Shown here one piece after another: positions 59,538-64,000 of a stretch of 64,000 bases of DNA. The position numbers were made by a program, and so were the translations under genes. The notes under the pieces were generated by a model. The model saw nothing but the letters and a program-made list of their open reading frames with translations, was not told the origin of the DNA and ran no database searches. Position 1 is the stretch's first letter. The number at the start of each line of letters is the position of its first letter. This DNA comes from an uncultured Clostridia bacterium. GTDB lineage: Bacteria; Bacillota; Clostridia; Lachnospirales; Lachnospiraceae. Where the stretch lies: NCBI GenBank assembly GCA_947174885.1, contig CAMWKO010000009.1:1-64000 (forward strand), given 5' to 3'.

Positions 59538-60044
59538 GTGGTTTTTATAAATTATATTATTAGAGAAATGAAAAAACAGGAATATACGCTTTTAAAGGAT
59601 TTCCTGTATGAGGCAATATTTATTCCCGCAGGGCACGAGCAGGAGGGAATGAAAGCACCTGACAGAAGTATAATAAATCAGCCTGAATTGCAGGTATATA
59701 TTTCGGATTTTGGCAATAAAAAAGATGATTTATGTTTTGTAGCTTTGGTGGAGGAAAATATTATAGGTGCAGTATGGGTTAGAGATATGAATGACTATGG
59801 TCATATAGGTGAGGGTATTCCATCGTTTGCTGTTTCATTATATAAGGAATATCGTGGGTATGGAATCGGAACAGAGCTTATGAAAAGAATGCTTGCAGAG
59901 TTGAAAATCAGAGGATATGAACAGGCATCGCTTTCAGTTCAAAAGGAAAACTATGCAGTGGGGATGTATAGGAAGCTTGGTTTTGAAATTTTTGATGAAA
60001 ATGAAGAGGAATATATTATGGCGATTAGATTCATTAAAAAATGA
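59538..60044 (+). CDS. GNAT family N-acetyltransferase
   Basis: IPSFAVSLYKEYRGYGIGTELMKRMLAELKIRGYEQASLSVQKENYAVGMYRKLGFEI. Confidence 0.93.
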   Translation: MVFINYIIREMKKQEYTLLKDFLYEAIFIPAGHEQEGMKAPDRSIINQPELQVYISDFGNKKDDLCFVALVEENIIGAVWVRDMNDYGHIGEGIPSFAVSLYKEYRGYGIGTELMKRMLAELKIRGYEQASLSVQKENYAVGMYRKLGFEIFDENEEEYIMAIRFIKK

Positions 60045-60150
60045 TGTTGACATAAGTGAAATATTATGAAAAACATTGTAAGCCTATTGAACAAATATTT
60101 ATTAAGGAACATTTATGTATCTGAAAAATATTATACGAGGAGAAATTAGA

Positions 60151-60897
60151 ATGAACAGAAATGAAGTTATTACAGATCCTGTAAAATTAGTCCGTCTTGA
60201 ACTTAAAAATGCTGGATTTGATATTGATAATATGAATGTACCAAAAAGAGTATATCTGCTTGCAGACAATCTTTATGATATTATGCTCCAAAGGAATTGC
60301 GGAAAATATAAATATCCGTTAGGCGGAGAACTTTATGTATTTAATGATAATGAGAACGTAGGCTTTATAAAAGGAAATATGTGTTCTCCTGCAATAGCGA
60401 CACAGGCAGAAGATTTAATTGCCGGAGGAGTAAAGGAACTGATACATATAGGATATGCAGGTGGGTTACAAACGAATATGAAGGTAGGAGATATCGTACT
60501 TACGGATGGAGCATACAACGATACGGCTGTTGCAGGATTATATGGATTTGATTATGAAATTATTGAAGCTTCTATAGAGTTGACAAATGAGTTGGAGGAG
60601 CTTTTAAAAGAAAATAAAATCAGATACAAAAGAGGTATACATTGGACAACCGATGCAGGATACAGAGAAACCTGGGGACAGCTAATAGATCACAGGGAAA
60701 AGGGGGCTCTTTGTGTTGAAATGGAGGGTGTAGGTCTGTTTACCATAGCCAAATACAGAGATTGTGTTGCGACAGCAATATATATTGTTTCGGATGTACC
60801 TGAAGATAGCTGGAATTTGGGATGGGGTGAAGATGTATTTGAAAAATCAGAACAGCAGGTGATTGATTTGATTATTAATTCAATTCGCAATTTTTAA
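60151..60897 (+). CDS. Nucleoside phosphorylase family protein
   Basis: LIHIGYAGGLQTNMKVGDIVLTDGAYNDTAVAGLYG...GALCVEMEGVGLFTIAKYRDCVATAIYIVSD. Confidence 0.88.
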   Translation: MNRNEVITDPVKLVRLELKNAGFDIDNMNVPKRVYLLADNLYDIMLQRNCGKYKYPLGGELYVFNDNENVGFIKGNMCSPAIATQAEDLIAGGVKELIHIGYAGGLQTNMKVGDIVLTDGAYNDTAVAGLYGFDYEIIEASIELTNELEELLKENKIRYKRGIHWTTDAGYRETWGQLIDHREKGALCVEMEGVGLFTIAKYRDCVATAIYIVSDVPEDSWNLGWGEDVFEKSEQQVIDLIINSIRNF

Positions 60898-60921
60898 TAT
60901 AAACAGAAATGGAGATTTGAG

Positions 60922-61389
60922 ATGATTGGATTAATTGTTGCATATTCCAAGAATCGTGTAATTGGAAATTCAGGATGTATTCCTTGGAAAATAAAAGGTG
61001 AACAGAAAAGATTTAAAGAACTGACAACAGGAAATGTTGTTATTATGGGACGACGTTCTTATGAAGAAATAGGACATCCGCTTCCAAACAGAACAACAAT
61101 TGTTGTATCAGGAACTAAGAATTATGATGCAGATAATTGTATAACTGTGAAGTCGTTGGGGGAGGCTGTTAAAATTGCCGGAGACAGAAATGTATATATA
61201 TCCGGTGGAGAAAGTCTTTATAAGGAAGCGTTGTCTATTGCTGAAAAAATGTATATTACGGAAATTGAACTTGAAGTAGAAGGAGATACTTATTTTCCTG
61301 AATTTGATGAAGCTTTGTTCGACAAAGAGATTAATCAGCATTTTGATGGCGATATACCATATACTTATGTTACATACACAAGAAAATAG
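60922..61389 (+). CDS. Dihydrofolate reductase
   Basis: MIGLIVAYSKNRVIGNSGCIPWKIKGEQKRFKELTTGNVVIMGRRSYEEIGHPLPNRTTIVVSGT...VYISGGESLYKEAL...YITEIELEVEGDTYFPEFD. Confidence 0.93.
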   Translation: MIGLIVAYSKNRVIGNSGCIPWKIKGEQKRFKELTTGNVVIMGRRSYEEIGHPLPNRTTIVVSGTKNYDADNCITVKSLGEAVKIAGDRNVYISGGESLYKEALSIAEKMYITEIELEVEGDTYFPEFDEALFDKEINQHFDGDIPYTYVTYTRK

Positions 61390-61412
61390 ATTGCCCAAAA
61401 AGGAGATTTGAT

Positions 61413-61859
61413 ATGAAATACATTATTGCAGGAAAAGATGATATGGAACTACTCATGGAGAGCAGGTTAGAGATGTTAAGCGTAGTTAATAACTTACCCA
61501 AGGAATATGTATTCAGTGACGAACTGCTTAAATACAGCAGGGAATATTTTAGCAATGGAAATCAGACAACTGTTTTAGCCATTGATGAAAAAGTAATAGG
61601 ATGTGCCTCGATATGTTATATTGAAATTATGCCGACATTTTCACATCCAACCGGCAAAAGAGCACATCTGATGAATGTATATGTAAACAGCAGTTATCGC
61701 AGACAGGGAATTGCTTATGAAATGGTTAATATGCTGATAAAGGAAGCAAAGGATAAAGGCGTTACGGAAATAAGTCTGGATGCCACAAAAGCCGGCAGAC
61801 CATTATACAAAAAACTTGGATTTACTGAATCCGACGAGTGCATGGTATTATGTCTGTAA
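61413..61859 (+). CDS. GNAT family N-acetyltransferase
   Basis: HLMNVYVNSSYRRQGIAYEMVNMLIKEAKDKGVTEISLDATKAGRPLYKKLGFTESDECMVL. Confidence 0.93.
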   Translation: MKYIIAGKDDMELLMESRLEMLSVVNNLPKEYVFSDELLKYSREYFSNGNQTTVLAIDEKVIGCASICYIEIMPTFSHPTGKRAHLMNVYVNSSYRRQGIAYEMVNMLIKEAKDKGVTEISLDATKAGRPLYKKLGFTESDECMVLCL

Positions 61860-61951
61860 GGAATTCAAAAGTTTTAACAAAATCAGGACATTAAAAACCG
61901 CTTATGACAAAATATTATTGGAGACCCGAAGGTTAAAGGAGCTTAAGAGAT

Positions 61952-62581
61952 ATGCAACAGGAGAAATTTTACAGCTTATCACATGATTTAAGGAGAAAAT
62001 ATAAATATTTAGAAAAAATAGTAGGTGGAAATCTTGAGATAAGAAAGCGATGTCATGTATGCGGACAATATGTAGAGTTTGATGAAAGGGCATATAAGGA
62101 CTTAATATTTGAAGTTTCTGATAATCCTGAGTATCCGGATAATATAATGTTTGGGGGCTCACCAAATTTTATTATTATTTCCCAGAGGGCATTAGAGGTA
62201 TTTAATAAGGAATCAATTACAGGCTTTCAGGCATATCCGATTACAATTCTTCATAAAGGACAAAAGATTGAAAGACAATATTACATTTTAAGAGTATATG
62301 GAAAAGCAGAATATAATTATAAAAAGATGGGGAAAAAGCCGGCATTTTACTGTGAAAATTGTGGATATACAGAATATTCAGGGAAAAGACCATTGAATTA
62401 TGAGTTTACATATTTAAAGGAAAACAGCTGGGATGGTTCGGATTTATTTTCACTTTCAGCTAAGTATTGCACAGAAAAAGTTATTAACATCATAAAGAAA
62501 AATAAATTAACCGGATTTGATGCGGAAGATATTATACATTCTTTAAATCCACATGAACAAAGCTATTGGAAACATTTATAA
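61952..62581 (+). CDS. Hypothetical protein with two CxxC(G) motifs
   Basis: RCHVCGQYVEF and FYCENCGYTEYSGKRPLNYEF..WDGSDLFSL..KYCTEKVINIIKKNKLTGFDAEDI; resembles double-CXXCG motif proteins. Confidence 0.5.
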   Translation: MQQEKFYSLSHDLRRKYKYLEKIVGGNLEIRKRCHVCGQYVEFDERAYKDLIFEVSDNPEYPDNIMFGGSPNFIIISQRALEVFNKESITGFQAYPITILHKGQKIERQYYILRVYGKAEYNYKKMGKKPAFYCENCGYTEYSGKRPLNYEFTYLKENSWDGSDLFSLSAKYCTEKVINIIKKNKLTGFDAEDIIHSLNPHEQSYWKHL

Positions 62582-62714
62582 TTCAATAGGTGGAGAAGCT
62601 TTTTCCTCCATATGAGCATTAATTCCGTACATTTGACAACTCTGATTAAGCAAGAGTATAATGAGAACCAGTAAAGTTGAGCGGAATTGAGAATACTTCT
62701 TTTTTACACTGATA

Positions 62715-62830
62715 GCAGTTGGAGTGAAAAGAAGTTGGTATTGTCATTGCCCATGTGTATGCAGTGGAGGGTGCAAAGGTCATAGTTTGCGGTCGCAGAG
62801 TGGAAAGGGTCAGGCAGTTGTAGATTTTTA
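62715..62830 (+). pseudogene. SDR N-terminal fragment
   Basis: VGIVIAHVYAVEGAKVIVCGRRVERVRQL* resembles the Rossmann start of SDR enzymes. Confidence 0.5.
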
Positions 62831-62903
62831 TCTTAATGTGGCATCCTCTTTTTGAAACCATAGAAGTCTAAGGGCAGAATTACAGACGATTGGAGATAAT
62901 AAA

Positions 62904-63326
62904 ATGGCAGTAAATTTTTATGAAGAAGTGGAGGATGAATTATTAAAATTTGCAGTTATTATAGCAAAACAACAGGATAAATATGTTTTTTGTAAGCATA
63001 AGGACAGGAATACCTGGGAGGCTCCGGGAGGACACAGAGAGCCGGGTGAGCTGATATTAGAAACTGCAAAGAGAGAGCTGTATGAAGAAACGGGAGCAGT
63101 TGATTTTGATATTAAGCAAATCTGTGTATATTCAGTTATTGCAAAAGATAATTTTAACGGACAGGAAAGCTTTGGAATGCTTTACTATGCCGAGATAAGG
63201 TCTTTTGAAAATGAATTGCATAGTGAGATTGAAAGGATTATAATAACTGACAGATTACCTGATGAATGGACATATCCTCAGATACAGCCAAGACTGATGG
63301 AGGAAGCAAAGAAAAGAGGTTTTTAA
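62904..63326 (+). CDS. NUDIX hydrolase
   Basis: WEAPGGHREPGELILETAKRELYEETGA Nudix box. Confidence 0.94.
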   Translation: MAVNFYEEVEDELLKFAVIIAKQQDKYVFCKHKDRNTWEAPGGHREPGELILETAKRELYEETGAVDFDIKQICVYSVIAKDNFNGQESFGMLYYAEIRSFENELHSEIERIIITDRLPDEWTYPQIQPRLMEEAKKRGF

Positions 63327-63330
63327 TCCA

Positions 63331-63621
63331 ATGCCGGAAAGTACACCGGAAATTTTAGAGTTATGGAATAGAATTGTAGAGGATAAAGACCATCATATTA
63401 TCGTGGCAGAAATAGATGGAAGAATTGTTTCTTCCTGTGTATGTGTAATTATTCCGAATCTTACACATAATCAACAGCCGTATGCCTTTGTTGAGAATGT
63501 AATTACAGATGAAAAATATCGTAAGCAGGACTTGGCTACAGAATGTTTAAATTATGCAAAGAGAATAGCTGAAAAAGAGAATTGCTATAGTAATTTTATA
63601 AACAAAAAGGAGTCTGATAAA
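63331..63621 (+). pseudogene. GNAT acetyltransferase core fragment, lacking both ends, in frame with the next gene
   Basis: MPESTPEILELWNRIVEDKDHHIIVAEIDGRIVSSCVCVIIPNL...VENVITDEKYRKQDLATECLNYAKRIAEKENCYSNFINKKESDK then M of the epimerase. Confidence 0.7.
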
Positions 63622-64000
63622 ATGAGAAAGATATTAGTTACCGGTGGTACAGTATTTGTAAGTAAATTTGTAGCAGAATATTATGTGAATGCAGGAGACG
63701 AAGTCTATGTATTAAATAGAAATAATCATTCACAGCCTGAGGGAACAATTCTTATAGAGGCAAACAGAAATAATCTTGGAGATGTGTTAAAGCAGTATGA
63801 GTTTGATGTGGTATTGGATGTTACTGCATACACAGGAGCGGATATAATAAATTTGGTTAAGGCTTTGGGTAATTTCAGGGATTACATATTTATCAGCTCC
63901 AGTGCGGTGTATCCTGAATCCTTACCACAGCCTTTTAGTGAGGAACAGCAGGTAGGGGAAAATAAGTATTGGGGTGTATATGGTACAAATAAGATTGATG
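63622..64000 (+). CDS. NAD-dependent epimerase/dehydratase (extended SDR), 3' truncated by window end
   Basis: MRKILVTGGTVFVSKFVAEYYVNAGDEVYVLNRN...FDVVLDVTAYTGADIINLVKALGNFRDYIFISSSAVYPES; not in ORF track because it runs off the window. Confidence 0.85.
   Translation, partial: MRKILVTGGTVFVSKFVAEYYVNAGDEVYVLNRNNHSQPEGTILIEANRNNLGDVLKQYEFDVVLDVTAYTGADIINLVKALGNFRDYIFISSSAVYPESLPQPFSEEQQVGENKYWGVYGTNKID

Overview
AT-rich chromosomal accessory region of a Firmicutes genome, most likely Lachnospiraceae-like (taxonomy inferred from gene families and composition, not searched). Most of it is a patchwork of short single-domain genes: about a dozen GNAT acetyltransferases, MerR/XRE/AraC/WYL/LysR/TetR regulators, YjbR, GyrI-like, VOC, DUF3737, Nudix and DHFR. 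Between them lie many gene relics with internal deletions or truncations. Main landmarks: (1) a DUF5131 gene truncated by the window start; (2) an rtcB RNA ligase gene flanked by five tRNA genes (Ser-UGA upstream; Glu, His, Tyr, Ser-GCU downstream); (3) a class III-like Fic protein; (4) two families of ~80-85 bp tandem double-hairpin intergenic repeats (29.3/32.8 kb and 37.35-37.6 kb, with a relic at 41.75 kb); (5) two adjacent PF10127/RlaP-like nucleotidyltransferases; (6) an MCP gene with a GC-rich, possibly structured leader; (7) a TIR-TM-DUF6273 protein; (8) a type I restriction-modification locus with a membrane protein gene between hsdM and hsdS and another between hsdS and hsdR, and a TAEL-type 12-bp tandem repeat in hsdS; (9) remnants of Tn916/Tn1549-like conjugative elements. 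All functional assignments come from reading the translations by eye; no database search was run.
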